A stretch of 64,000 nt of DNA from Paracoccaceae bacterium (GCA_019454225.1 CP075370.1:1850001-1914000); one strand, 5' to 3'. Shown: positions 28,021-36,257, counted from the first letter of the stretch. The notes: generated by a model not told the origin, from the letters alone. Program-made: numbers and translations.

Positions 28021-28677
28021 CTAGCTGCTGGGTTTGTCGAGTTCGCGGATCAGTTTGGCGCGCAGCGTCCGGGGATAGGCATCAACCGAGGGCGCGGTCA
28101 TGACGAAGCCGTTGGGGCTGATCACCCATCGGGCATAGAACCGGCTGACAGGCGACGACGGCCCGGGGTCCTCGATAGCGATCGCATTGATCTCGATCCC
28201 CTGCGCCACGGCGGCGGCGCGGGCGCGCGTCACGGTATGGCCTGCGTTCTCGGGCCCGTCGCCCGAGATGTCGATGACACGGCGGCGGCAGTCCGGGACC
28301 GCCGCGAACTGCGCGGCCGAAAACGCCAGCGCCTCGCCCACCGCGGTATCGGAGGCGGTGAAGGCGCGGGGCAGCGCACCGGCGCGGTCGGCAAAGGCCG
28401 TGACATGTCGCGGTGTCAGCATCCGCTGCCAGGGCATGACAAAGGCCTGTCGTCCGACGCCCGACCAATGCACGACGCCAAGTGCCACCTGGCCCGCGAC
28501 CAGAAGCTCCGCGACGGCCGGGTCGGCCAGCGCATCGGACAGCCCACGCATCTGAACGGCATATTCGCCGGCATCGATCGAGCCGGAAATATCCACGGCC
28601 AGCAGCAGCGCGGTGTCGCAGGCGCCGGCCGGTGCGGCACTGGCAAGCAAGAGGGCAAGGGTGGCGCGGCGCAACAT
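28021..28677 (-). CDS. DUF1194 secreted protein with VWA-like domain
   Basis: The 218-residue protein has a signal peptide (about 1-19, ending APAGAC) and a von Willebrand A-like domain with the metal-site motif DISGSID near residue 29 and RRVIDISGDGPEN in the middle. This is the DUF1194 layout of Rhodobacteraceae. The cysteine at the cleavage site could be a lipobox (PAGAC), although the surrounding residues are not ideal. Function is unknown; VWA domains usually bind metal and protein partners. It faces the GST genes divergently. Confidence 0.85.
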   Translation of the reverse strand: MLRRATLALLLASAAPAGACDTALLLAVDISGSIDAGEYAVQMRGLSDALADPAVAELLVAGQVALGVVHWSGVGRQAFVMPWQRMLTPRHVTAFADRAGALPRAFTASDTAVGEALAFSAAQFAAVPDCRRRVIDISGDGPENAGHTVTRARAAAVAQGIEINAIAIEDPGPSSPVSRFYARWVISPNGFVMTAPSVDAYPRTLRAKLIRELDKPSS

Positions 28678-28850
28678 CCTGCGATGGTCGGGTGACCCCG
28701 TCCGGCTGGCAAGCCCCCGGGCACCGCAGATGGCGGAATTGTGTTTGCTCCGGCGGCCGGATGGCGCCGGGCCGTTGCGGGCGGTCGCTTTTTGTCTCGC
28801 TGCCGGGGGCGCGGCCTGCGATGGTCGGGCAATTCCGGCCCGGAGCCCGC

Positions 28851-29540
28851 ATGTACGTCCTGCACTACGCCCCCGACAACGCCTCGATGATCGTGCGGAT
28901 CGTGCTTGAGGAGGCGGTCCTGCCGTATCGGCCCGCGCTCGTCGACCGCCGGATCCGGGCGCAGGACAGCGCGGCGTACCGGCGGTTGAATCCGGCGGGG
29001 CTGATCCCGACCCTGGAAACCCCCGATGGCCCGATCTCTGAAACCGGTGCGATCCTGCTGTGGCTGGCCGACCGGCACCCCGAGGCGGGCCTTGCGCCCG
29101 CACCGCAGGCGCCGCGACGGGGGGACTTTCTCAGATGGCTGTTTTTCCTGTCGAATACGGCACACGCGGACCTGCGACAGGTGTTCTATCCGGCACAGTA
29201 TGCCGATGATGCGGGCCGTGTAGGGCATCGGGCGCTGATGGTGGCGCGGATGCAGCGGCATTTCCGCCTGCTTGACGATGCCGGCGCCGACAGTCCCGAC
29301 CTGTTCACGCCGCCGTCGGTGCTGGCCCCCTATGTCGCGGCGCTGATGCGGTGGTCGGTGATCTATCCCCGCGGGCAGGCGGGTTGGTTCGACGCCGCGG
29401 CCTACCCGTCGCTGATGCGGGTTGCCGCAGCACTTGAATCCCGCCCCGCGGTACGGACAGTTGCACGGGCCGAAGGTCTGGGGGATGCGCCGTTCTCGGC
29501 GCCGGTGCCGACGCGTCCGCCCGAAGGGAGTTCCACATGA
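28851..29540 (+). CDS. Glutathione S-transferase-family protein (copy 1)
   Basis: The 229-residue protein has an N-terminal thioredoxin-like domain (MYVLHYAPDNASMIVRIVLEE) with the GSH-binding NPAGLIPTLETPDG and SETGAILLWLADRHP segments, and an all-helical C-terminal domain. ATG 28851 is chosen because the fold begins there, although no strong Shine-Dalgarno precedes it. The next gene is a clear paralogue 7 bases downstream, so this is a tandem duplication. The substrate is unknown; Ser12 (NAS) is the likely catalytic-site Ser. Confidence 0.88.
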   Translation: MYVLHYAPDNASMIVRIVLEEAVLPYRPALVDRRIRAQDSAAYRRLNPAGLIPTLETPDGPISETGAILLWLADRHPEAGLAPAPQAPRRGDFLRWLFFLSNTAHADLRQVFYPAQYADDAGRVGHRALMVARMQRHFRLLDDAGADSPDLFTPPSVLAPYVAALMRWSVIYPRGQAGWFDAAAYPSLMRVAAALESRPAVRTVARAEGLGDAPFSAPVPTRPPEGSST

Positions 29541-29547
29541 GGATGCG

Positions 29548-30198
29548 ATGCTGACCCTTCATGCGATTCCCGATTTTGCATCGACCATCATTCATCTGGC
29601 CCTGGTCGAGATCGCGGCGCCGTTCGCCATCGTCTGGGAGGACGAGGCGCGCGATGTCCGCGTGACCCCGGGCTTCCTGCGGATCAGCCCGTTCGGCCTG
29701 ATCCCGGCGCTAGAAACCCCGGAAGGCCCGGTGTTCGAGACTGCGGCAATCCTGATGTGGCTGGCCGACCGCCATCCGGGGCTTGCGCCCCCGCCCGGCG
29801 ACCCGCGGCGCGGCGCGTTCCTGTCGTGGTTCGCCTTCACGACGAATACGCTGCATCCGTTGGCGATGCAGGTGGTTCATCCCGAACGGGCCGCGGGGGT
29901 CGAGGCGTCGGCCGCGGCAGGGCGTGCCGCCGCCCTGCGGCTGCGCGAGGTATTGCCGGTTCTCGACGCGGCGCTTTCGGTGGAGCCCGAGATCGCATGG
30001 CCTGCGCTGGCCTTCTACGTCGCCGTGCTGCTGCGGTGGGTGCAGGCCTTTCCGGCCGATCCTGCCGATGCTCTTGACCTGTCGCAGCTTCCCGCCCTCA
30101 GCGCGTTGCTGGCCGCCACCGAAACGCGGGCCGCCGCGCGTGCGGTCGCCGCGGAGGAAGGTCTGGGCAGCACCCCGTTCACCCGTCCGCAAGGCTGA
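29548..30198 (+). CDS. Glutathione S-transferase-family protein (copy 2)
   Basis: The 216-residue protein is paralogous to the gene just upstream: MLTLHAIPDFASTIIHLALVE, SPFGLIPALETPEG and ETAAILMWLADRHP align with copy 1. The copies have diverged strongly, so the duplication is old. ATG 29548 is 7 bases after the first GST stop and sdaA begins 6 bases after this stop, so the three genes probably share one mRNA. Specific activity cannot be assigned. Confidence 0.88.
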   Translation: MLTLHAIPDFASTIIHLALVEIAAPFAIVWEDEARDVRVTPGFLRISPFGLIPALETPEGPVFETAAILMWLADRHPGLAPPPGDPRRGAFLSWFAFTTNTLHPLAMQVVHPERAAGVEASAAAGRAAALRLREVLPVLDAALSVEPEIAWPALAFYVAVLLRWVQAFPADPADALDLSQLPALSALLAATETRAAARAVAAEEGLGSTPFTRPQG

Positions 30199-30204
30199 CC
30201 CGCC

Positions 30205-31584
30205 ATGTTCCTTTCCGTATTCGACATGTTCAAGGTTGGGATCGGCCCATCGTCCAGCCACACGATGGGGCCGATGGTGGCCGCCGCGCGGTTTCTGGAC
30301 CGGCTGCGCGGTTCGCCCTTTGTGGCGCGCGGGCTGCGGGTTTCGCTGCACGGGTCGCTGGCCTTCACCGGCGTCGGGCACGCGACCGACCGCGCGACGA
30401 TCCTGGGCCTCGCAGGGTTCGCGCCAGATACCTATGATGCCGAAAAGGCCGAGGCCGCGCTTGCAACGATCCGCGACACCCGGATGGTCGCGCCCCCGGG
30501 CCTGCCGCCGCTGTCCTTCGATCCCGGGCGTGACCTGCTGTTCGACTATGGCCCGGCCTTGCCGGGCCATGCGAATGGCATGATCCTGCGGGCCACCGAT
30601 GCGCAAGGTGACGTGATCCTGGAGGAAACCTATTACTCGATCGGCGGCGGTTTTGTGCTGACGGCGGATGAACTCGCGGCATCGGGCGGCGCCAAGGGCC
30701 GTGCGCGGGCAGAGGTGCCCTATCCGTTCGAGACGGCCGCCGAGATGCTCGAGATGGCGCGCGCATCGGGGCTGTCGGTTGCGGGGATGAAACGGGCGAA
30801 CGAACTGACCGTTCGCAGCGCCAGCGAACTGGACCGTGGCATCGCACGGATCTGGGAGGTGATGAACGCCTGCATCGACCGGGGCGTGGCGCGGGACGGT
30901 ATTCTGCCCGGTGGCTTGAAGGTGCGTCGCCGCGCCAGGGGCATCCGCGATGCCTTGCTCGCGGAACGCGGGCGGAACCTGACGGCGCCGCACACCATCA
31001 ACGACTGGATCGGCCTCTATGCCATGGCCGTGAACGAGGAAAATGCCGCCGGCGGGCAGGTTGTGACGGCGCCGACCAACGGCGCGGCGGGCGTCGTGCC
31101 TGCCGTCATCCGGTACTGGCTGGACCATGTGCCCGGGGCGAGTCCGCGGCAGGTGGGGGACTTCCTGCTGACCGCCGCCGCGATCGGGGGGCTGTGCAAG
31201 CACAACGCCTCGATCAGTGGCGCCGAATGCGGCTGTCAGGCCGAGGTCGGCAGCGCCGCCGCGATGGCCGCCGCAGGTTTCGCCGCGGTGCTGGGCGGAA
31301 CACCGGAGCAGGTCGAGAACGCGGCCGAGATCGCGCTTGAACACCACCTCGGGATGACCTGCGATCCCGTGAAGGGCCTGGTTCAGGTGCCCTGCATCGA
31401 AAGGAACGGGCTGGGTGCGATCAAGGCGGTGTCGGCCGCCAGCCTCGCACTGCGCGGTGACGGCCAGCACCTTGTCAGTCTCGACGCATGCATCGAGACC
31501 ATGCGCCAGACCGGCCGCGACATGCACGAGAAGTACAAGGAAACCTCGCTGGGCGGGCTGGCCGTCAATGTTCCGAACTGCTGA
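30205..31584 (+). CDS. sdaA: L-serine ammonia-lyase (single-chain, Fe-S)
   Basis: The 459-residue enzyme deaminates L-serine to pyruvate. The N-terminal beta domain holds FDMFKVGIGPSSSHTMGPM; the C-terminal alpha domain has the oxygen-sensitive cluster cysteines Cys331, Cys342 and Cys344 (CKHNASISGAECGC), with a further Cys near LGMTCDPVKG. Length fits the one-chain type. It starts 6 bases after the second GST gene, an unusual partnership. It converges on the aminotransferase V gene. Confidence 0.95.
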   Translation: MFLSVFDMFKVGIGPSSSHTMGPMVAAARFLDRLRGSPFVARGLRVSLHGSLAFTGVGHATDRATILGLAGFAPDTYDAEKAEAALATIRDTRMVAPPGLPPLSFDPGRDLLFDYGPALPGHANGMILRATDAQGDVILEETYYSIGGGFVLTADELAASGGAKGRARAEVPYPFETAAEMLEMARASGLSVAGMKRANELTVRSASELDRGIARIWEVMNACIDRGVARDGILPGGLKVRRRARGIRDALLAERGRNLTAPHTINDWIGLYAMAVNEENAAGGQVVTAPTNGAAGVVPAVIRYWLDHVPGASPRQVGDFLLTAAAIGGLCKHNASISGAECGCQAEVGSAAAMAAAGFAAVLGGTPEQVENAAEIALEHHLGMTCDPVKGLVQVPCIERNGLGAIKAVSAASLALRGDGQHLVSLDACIETMRQTGRDMHEKYKETSLGGLAVNVPNC

Positions 31585-31591
31585 CGGGGCG

Positions 31592-32842
31592 CTACAGCAC
31601 CTCGTCCAGCGCCGCGATCAACTGCGCCACCTCGTCCACGGTCGTGTAGTGCACGAAGGACAGGCGCAGCACGCCCTTCGACATGTCGACCCCCATCGCC
31701 GTCAGCGGCCGCACGGCATAGAAATCCCCCGCCCAGCAGGCGATCCCGCGCTTCGACAGCGCTTCGGCCACAGCTTCGGCCGGACGGTCGAGCGCGACGG
31801 CAACCGTCGGTGCCCGCCGCGCGGCGTCGGCCGGGCCGATCAGCCGCAGATCGTTCCGCGCCGCGAGCCGTTCCAGAAGCGGGGCCAGCAGCCTTTCTTC
31901 GGTGCTGCGCATCATGTCATGCACGGCGGCGGCACGGGCGGTGGGGCTGGCGGCGGCGGTGCGGCCGAAGTGGTGGGCGTAGAACGCGTCCATGTAATCC
32001 GCCATGCCGGCCGATGCGGCGATCTGCGCGTGGTCCGGCCCGGCGGGCGTGAACCGCTTGAACAGGCACCCTGAATTGAACCAGTGCCCCTGCGCGGGCA
32101 GTTCCGCACCGAAATCCGTGCGGATCGTCATGATCCCCTGATGCGGCCCGTAGGTCTTGTAGGCAGAGAACAGGTAGACATCTGCACCGAGGGCCGCAAC
32201 GTCCGGAAAGCCGTGCGGGGCATAGCTGACGCCATCCACGACCGTGCGCGCGCCCGCCGCCCTGGCCATGGCGCAGATCTCGGCGACCGGGTTGATTTCG
32301 GCCACCACGTTCGAGCAATGCGGAAAGGCGACCAGCCGCACCCTGCCGTCCGACAGCAGGTCGCGCAGGCGAGAAGGGTCAAGATGACCGGTGGCCGGGT
32401 CGATCTTCCATTCCCGGATCTCTGCGCCTTCATCCGCCAGACGGCGCCATACGCCGCTGTTGGCCTCGTGGTCCTGATCGGTCACGACGATGGCCGCGTC
32501 CTTGCCCCGCAGCCACTGGCGGACGGCCTGCGCCAGAACGAAGGTATTGGCACTGGTGGACGGGCCGAAGCTCAGTTCCTCGCGGGTCACGCCGAGCAGT
32601 GCCGAGAGCCGCGCGCGCGCCTCGTCCATCTCCGTGCCGCCCGCCTGCGCGGCGGGGTAGGGCCCATAGGGCTGCACCTTGCGCGACGTGTAGAACCGGG
32701 TCAGCCGGTCCACCACCTGGCGACAAGGGTAGGAGCCGCCGGCATTCTCGAAAAACGCGTGCCCGGCTGTCAGCGGGTCGGAGAACGCGGGAAACTGGCG
32801 CCGAACCCAGGCGGTGTCGAGGGCGGGCAAAACGGCGTTCAT
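31592..32842 (-). CDS. Class V aminotransferase-fold protein (cysteine desulfurase-like, lacks catalytic Cys)
   Basis: The 416-residue PLP protein opens with VRRQFPAFSDPLTAGHAFFENAGGSYP; the PLP lysine lies in YLFSAYKTYGPHQG. It resembles the VC1184-type subfamily annotated as cysteine desulfurase-like. However, the region that holds the active-site Cys in SufS (RxGHHC) reads WAGDFYAV, so it has no such Cys and is probably not a true desulfurase. GGGAG precedes the start complementary to 32840-32842. It is divergent from a PotD-like binding protein, and the two may act on the same amine or amino acid. Reaction unknown. Confidence 0.85.
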   Translation of the reverse strand: MNAVLPALDTAWVRRQFPAFSDPLTAGHAFFENAGGSYPCRQVVDRLTRFYTSRKVQPYGPYPAAQAGGTEMDEARARLSALLGVTREELSFGPSTSANTFVLAQAVRQWLRGKDAAIVVTDQDHEANSGVWRRLADEGAEIREWKIDPATGHLDPSRLRDLLSDGRVRLVAFPHCSNVVAEINPVAEICAMARAAGARTVVDGVSYAPHGFPDVAALGADVYLFSAYKTYGPHQGIMTIRTDFGAELPAQGHWFNSGCLFKRFTPAGPDHAQIAASAGMADYMDAFYAHHFGRTAAASPTARAAAVHDMMRSTEERLLAPLLERLAARNDLRLIGPADAARRAPTVAVALDRPAEAVAEALSKRGIACWAGDFYAVRPLTAMGVDMSKGVLRLSFVHYTTVDEVAQLIAALDEVL

Positions 32843-32952
32843 CTGTGACTCCCTGCAGCGGTGCGCACGATCCTTGCCCGGCGGAACGGCGCCTGCAAGT
32901 CCGCTCGTGTGGCGATGTCGCACAAGGGGACGGCGCATCTGGCACGGGCTGT

Positions 32953-32976
32953 GCATCAACTTTGCGCAAATGATGC
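32953..32976. promoter_or_regulatory. Nested palindrome in a divergent promoter region
   Basis: Outer arms GCATCA (32953-32958) and TGATGC (32971-32976) are perfect complements, and inside them lies the 10-base palindrome TTTGCGCAAA (32961-32970). It sits 20 bases upstream of a candidate -35 for the binding-protein gene and 110 bases from the start of the divergent PLP enzyme gene, so it can serve both. It looks like an operator for a dimeric or tetrameric regulator. No regulator gene is adjacent. Confidence 0.5.
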
Positions 32977-32995
32977 CCTCTGCCGCGACTTTTCC

Positions 32996-33024
32996 TTGAG
33001 GGCCGGCAGCACCTCACCTAGTTT
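32996..33024 (+). promoter_or_regulatory. Sigma-70-type promoter for the PotD-like gene
   Basis: TTGAGG (32996-33001), a 17-base spacer and TAGTTT (33019-33024). Transcription would begin near 33031, leaving a leader of about 70 bases before ATG 33104. Confidence 0.4.
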
Positions 33025-33103
33025 CGCTGCAATCGGCACGGCCAGGGGAAGGGCCGGCCCGAGACACAGCGGACCAACCGCCACCGACAGACGAGGAGCA
33101 CCG

Positions 33104-34156
33104 ATGTCCTTTCGCCGCCATCTTCTGGCCTCAGCCGCGCTTGCCGCAGGCCTGGCCACGCCTTCGCTTGCCGCCGACCCCGAACTGATCGTGTTCGACT
33201 GGGCCGGTTTCGAGGAATCCGCGCTTATCGAGGGCTATCTCGCCAAGCATGGGCAGGGCCCGACCTACGCCTTATTCGGCGATGACGACGAGGCGTTCCA
33301 GAAGGTCGCCTCGGGCTTCAAGGCCGACGTCGTGCATCCCTGCTCGCAGATGGTGTCGAAGTACCGCGATGCCGGTCTGATCGAGCCCTGGGATGTCAGC
33401 CGGATCCCGGAATGGCCGAACATCGCACCCCGCTTCAAGGCCAGCACGACCTTCGTGGATGGCGATACCGTCTGGTACATCCCGACCGACTATGCCTACA
33501 CCGCGATCGCGTGGAATACCGATCAGGTTCCCGAGGCGGACGTGGCCAGCCTGCAGGTCTTCCACGATCCGAAGTATGCGGGCCGCATGTCTCTGCCCGA
33601 CAACACCGACGACGTGTTCGCGCTCGCCCTGCTTGCCACCGGTGTGACCGACTGGACCGACGTGACGGAGGAACAGTTCCAGGCTGCCGCCGCCTGGCTG
33701 CGCACGGCGCATGGCAATGTCCGCGCCTACTGGTCCGACCCGTCGGAACTGGCGCAACTGATGGCGACCGGCGAGGTTCTGGTTGCCTGGTCGTGGAACG
33801 ACTCGATCGCGCTGATGCGTGAGGAAGGATTCCCGGTGGGCTTCCAGCGGCAGGCCGCCGAAGGCGCATCGTCATGGTTCTGCGGCTATGTCAACATCAA
33901 GGACGCGCCGGGGTCGGAAGACAAGGCCTATGATTTCATCAACGCCTGGCTCGACCACGGGTCCGCCCGCGGGCTTCTGGAGAACTTTGGCTACGCGCAT
34001 TCCAACGATGCCGCCATGGCCGAGATCTCGACCGAGGAACTGACGGCCGCCGATGTGAACCCGATCGACACGACGCTTCTGGCCCAGACGCCCATCCCGA
34101 CCGCAGTGCGCGACCGGATGCTGGAAGAATTCGAGAAGATCAAGGCCGGGTTCTGA
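33104..34156 (+). CDS. Periplasmic solute-binding protein, PotD/spermidine-type
   Basis: The 350-residue protein has a signal peptide (about 1-24, ending PSLAA) followed by a PotD-like fold (LIVFDWAGFEE, VVHPCSQMVSKYRDAGLIEPWD, WYIPTDYAYTAIAWNTD, MSLPDNTDDVFALALL). It should bind a polyamine-like ligand for ABC import. No ATPase or permease is adjacent, so it is an orphan that must pair with a remote transporter. ACGAGGAG precedes ATG 33104. A strong terminator follows. Confidence 0.88.
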   Translation: MSFRRHLLASAALAAGLATPSLAADPELIVFDWAGFEESALIEGYLAKHGQGPTYALFGDDDEAFQKVASGFKADVVHPCSQMVSKYRDAGLIEPWDVSRIPEWPNIAPRFKASTTFVDGDTVWYIPTDYAYTAIAWNTDQVPEADVASLQVFHDPKYAGRMSLPDNTDDVFALALLATGVTDWTDVTEEQFQAAAAWLRTAHGNVRAYWSDPSELAQLMATGEVLVAWSWNDSIALMREEGFPVGFQRQAAEGASSWFCGYVNIKDAPGSEDKAYDFINAWLDHGSARGLLENFGYAHSNDAAMAEISTEELTAADVNPIDTTLLAQTPIPTAVRDRMLEEFEKIKAGF

Positions 34157-34180
34157 TCCACCGGCTTGACGGATATGGGG

Positions 34181-34212
34181 GGGCCGCGCCGGGAAGGCGC
34201 GGCCCTTTGCGT
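34181..34212. terminator. Rho-independent terminator after the PotD-like gene
   Basis: GGGCCGCGCC (34181-34190) pairs perfectly with GGCGCGGCCC (34196-34205) around a five-base loop and is followed by TTTGCGTT. It lies between two convergent genes and may serve both. Confidence 0.75.
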
Positions 34213-34217
34213 TGCAA

Positions 34218-34880
34218 TCAGTTGTTGGCGTTCACGATGAAGCTTTCGCCGTACTGGCCCCATTCCATCGACAGGATGCCGTTGCGCTCGGTCGCCTTGT
34301 ACGAGGTCAGACCGGGCGCCCTGATCACGCTGATCTCTCCACCCGCCAGTCCGATGGCGCCCGCATGCCGGGCTGCCGTGCACAGGTCGCTGTCGGTGGT
34401 GTAGGGGCCTGCACCCCAGATCGCATGGTTCACGCCGTTTGCCTCGCAGGTGCAGCGCGTCTCGACATCGGGTCCGAGCGTGCTGCAGGTGCCACCTGCC
34501 GCCACCTCGGTCTCGGCTGCGACCGGGGCAAAGGCAATCGACACGTTGTAGCGGCCCCAGCGGGATGTGGTGACGCCGTTCATGGCGCTGCCCGGGTATT
34601 CGGCCATGCCGTCAAGCTTGAACGCCATGACGGCGCCGCCCTCTTCGGTGATCATTCCGGCATGGCGGGCCGCCGTGCAGATGTCGCTGTCGGCCGTGTA
34701 GGGCCCGCTGCCCCAGGCAGACCGCGTCGGCGCATTGGCCGGGCAGGCGCAGGTGTAGGTGTCATCCGCCACGGGGTAGCGCCCGCAGGCAGGCAGATCC
34801 TGCGCAGACGCCATCGACGGCGCAAACGCAAGCAGGACAGCACCAAGGGCACCGCCCGCACCAAAGGCAATCAACCGCAT
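34218..34880 (-). CDS. Secreted protein with two tandem LCCL domains
   Basis: The 220-residue protein has a signal peptide (about 1-26, ending MASAQ) and two LCCL domains, about 32-118 and 132-217. Each repeat carries Cys-x-Cys, the motif WG-x-GPYT-x-DSD-x-CTAARHAG and a terminal S-x-x-WG-x-Y segment. LCCL domains are best known from animal extracellular proteins such as Limulus factor C and cochlin, where they are linked to carbohydrate or LPS binding; bacterial copies are poorly studied. Paired cysteines imply disulfides and a periplasmic or extracellular site. GGAGGA precedes the start. The protein is nothing but the two repeats. Confidence 0.82.
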   Translation of the reverse strand: MRLIAFGAGGALGAVLLAFAPSMASAQDLPACGRYPVADDTYTCACPANAPTRSAWGSGPYTADSDICTAARHAGMITEEGGAVMAFKLDGMAEYPGSAMNGVTTSRWGRYNVSIAFAPVAAETEVAAGGTCSTLGPDVETRCTCEANGVNHAIWGAGPYTTDSDLCTAARHAGAIGLAGGEISVIRAPGLTSYKATERNGILSMEWGQYGESFIVNANN

Positions 34881-34898
34881 CCGAAATCCTCCGCTTCG

Positions 34899-34928
34899 AA
34901 AAAACCGCACAACCCGCGCGGCTGCGGG
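34899..34928 (-). promoter_or_regulatory. Terminator-like hairpin in the LCCL gene leader
   Basis: On the coding strand CCGCA (34927-34923) can pair with TGCGG (34909-34905), directly followed by six T (34904-34899), as in an intrinsic terminator. A competing stem, CCCGC (34928-34924) with GCGGG (34917-34913), uses the same left arm, so the two are mutually exclusive. The T-run ends 18 bases before the LCCL start codon, just before GGAGGA. The stem is only five pairs, so this may be chance. Confidence 0.35.
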
Positions 34929-34984
34929 ATTAATCCATGCAAGGCGAGTCGGATCAACGGTCAAAGCCGGATTCCGGGCAGGGC

Positions 34985-35014
34985 TTGCGGGCGGGCCCCG
35001 GTGCATCCTATATT
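34985..35014 (+). promoter_or_regulatory. Promoter of the ssrA gene
   Basis: TTGCGG (34985-34990), an 18-base spacer and TATATT (35009-35014). Transcription would begin near 35021, just ahead of the tmRNA acceptor piece. Confidence 0.5.
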
Positions 35015-35020
35015 CAAAGC

Positions 35021-35355
35021 GTGCCGGGCAACCGGAACTATGGCGATAAACGCACCCGTAATACGCGGATCGGACCCGGGGGCGGTACCCGGCGGCTCCA
35101 CCATCACACCCGGGCGTTGGCCGGGAGGACGGGGCCGAAACAGGATCGACGAACGTCTAAAGGGGCCAGCTTTCGCTCGGTGAGCTACCACCGTCATCGG
35201 TGCAAATTGCATAGTTGCCAACGACAACCGTGCTCCGGTGGCTCTCGCTGCGTAAGCAGCTGGAACATCGAAACCTAAGCCCTTGCGCCTAGCCGCGTAA
35301 GGCGGGGTTCGCAGGTACCTGGCAACAGAAACCTGCACCTTCGCCGCCTGTCATT
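35021..35355 (+). ncRNA. ssrA: tmRNA, circularly permuted two-piece form
   Basis: The acceptor piece comes first. It ends at 35103 with encoded CCA (35101-35103) after arm CGGCTCC (35093-35099) and discriminator A35100; its T-arm is CCGGG/CCCGG (35076-35092). After about 27 bases of intervening sequence the coding piece begins at 35131 with GGGGCCG, which pairs at all seven positions with CGGCTCC (one G-U), then GAAACAGGATCGAC as in tmRNA 5' ends. The tag frame starts after TAGTT at GCC 35217 and reads ANDNRAPVALAA then TAA. The 3' side holds a long hairpin (GCAGGT/ACCTGC inside GGCGG/CCGCC) ending near 35347. Outer ends are approximate. It rescues stalled ribosomes. Confidence 0.92.
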
Positions 35356-35471
35356 TCACCGGGGAACCGCGTCAGACCGGAAAACGCGCCGCAGGCGTTA
35401 CGGTCCGATTGCCCCTCGCCCAATGTGGCGCCTCTGGTATAACCGCCGCGAACGCACGACCGGAGATCGCC

Positions 35472-36257
35472 ATGGCAGCCGAGCTTTCCCCCATCGACAA
35501 GGCCAAGTTCCTGGCCGCGCAGCGCGCGGTGCAATATGTCGAGGGCGGCATGCGGGTCGGACTTGGTACCGGATCGACCGCTGCCTGGATGGTCCGCTGC
35601 CTGGCGGAGCGCATCCGGGAAGAGGGGCTCCGCGTCACCGGGGTGCCGACGTCCAGCCGCACCGCCGATCTTGCGCGACAGCTGAAGGTTCCGGTGATGA
35701 GCCTCGACGAGGCGAAATGGCTGGACCTGACGATTGACGGAGCGGACGAGTTCGACGCCGATCTGAACCTGATCAAGGGGGGTGGCGCCGCGCTGCTGCA
35801 GGAAAAGATCGTGGCGACCGCGTCGGACCAGATGATCGTGATCGCAGATGCCGCAAAGGAGGTGTCGTGCCTCGGGGCCTTCCCGCTGCCGGTCGAGGTG
35901 ATCCCTTTCGGCTGGCAGACGACCAAGGCGCTGATCGAGGAAACGCTTGTCTCGATGGATGTGCTCAGCCGCGACGTGTCGCTGCGCATGAACGGCCCGG
36001 CGCCGCTGGTCACGGATGAGGCGAACCATATCCTTGACCTGCACCTGAAGCGGATCGGCAACCCTCGGCAACTGGCTCTTGTGCTGAACCAGATCCCGGG
36101 CGTGGTGGAGAACGGGCTGTTCATCGACATCTGCGACATCGTCGTGATCGGGCACGGCGACGGCCGGGTGGTGGTGCGCGACATCAACGCGGGCACGACC
36201 GAGGACGACCGGGTGGAATTCGTGCCGCCCGCGAACATCTTTGCCGACCTCGATTGA
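35472..36257 (+). CDS. rpiA: Ribose-5-phosphate isomerase A
   Basis: The 261-residue enzyme interconverts ribose-5-phosphate and ribulose-5-phosphate. Active-site segments are GTGST (32-36), DGADE (89-93), KGGG (102-105) and Glu111-Lys112. ATG 35472 with GGAGATCG upstream gives the normal N-terminus (MAAELSPIDKAKFLAAQRA). It is somewhat longer than E. coli RpiA, which is usual in alphaproteobacteria. gor follows in the same direction after 72 bases. Confidence 0.96.
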   Translation: MAAELSPIDKAKFLAAQRAVQYVEGGMRVGLGTGSTAAWMVRCLAERIREEGLRVTGVPTSSRTADLARQLKVPVMSLDEAKWLDLTIDGADEFDADLNLIKGGGAALLQEKIVATASDQMIVIADAAKEVSCLGAFPLPVEVIPFGWQTTKALIEETLVSMDVLSRDVSLRMNGPAPLVTDEANHILDLHLKRIGNPRQLALVLNQIPGVVENGLFIDICDIVVIGHGDGRVVVRDINAGTTEDDRVEFVPPANIFADLD

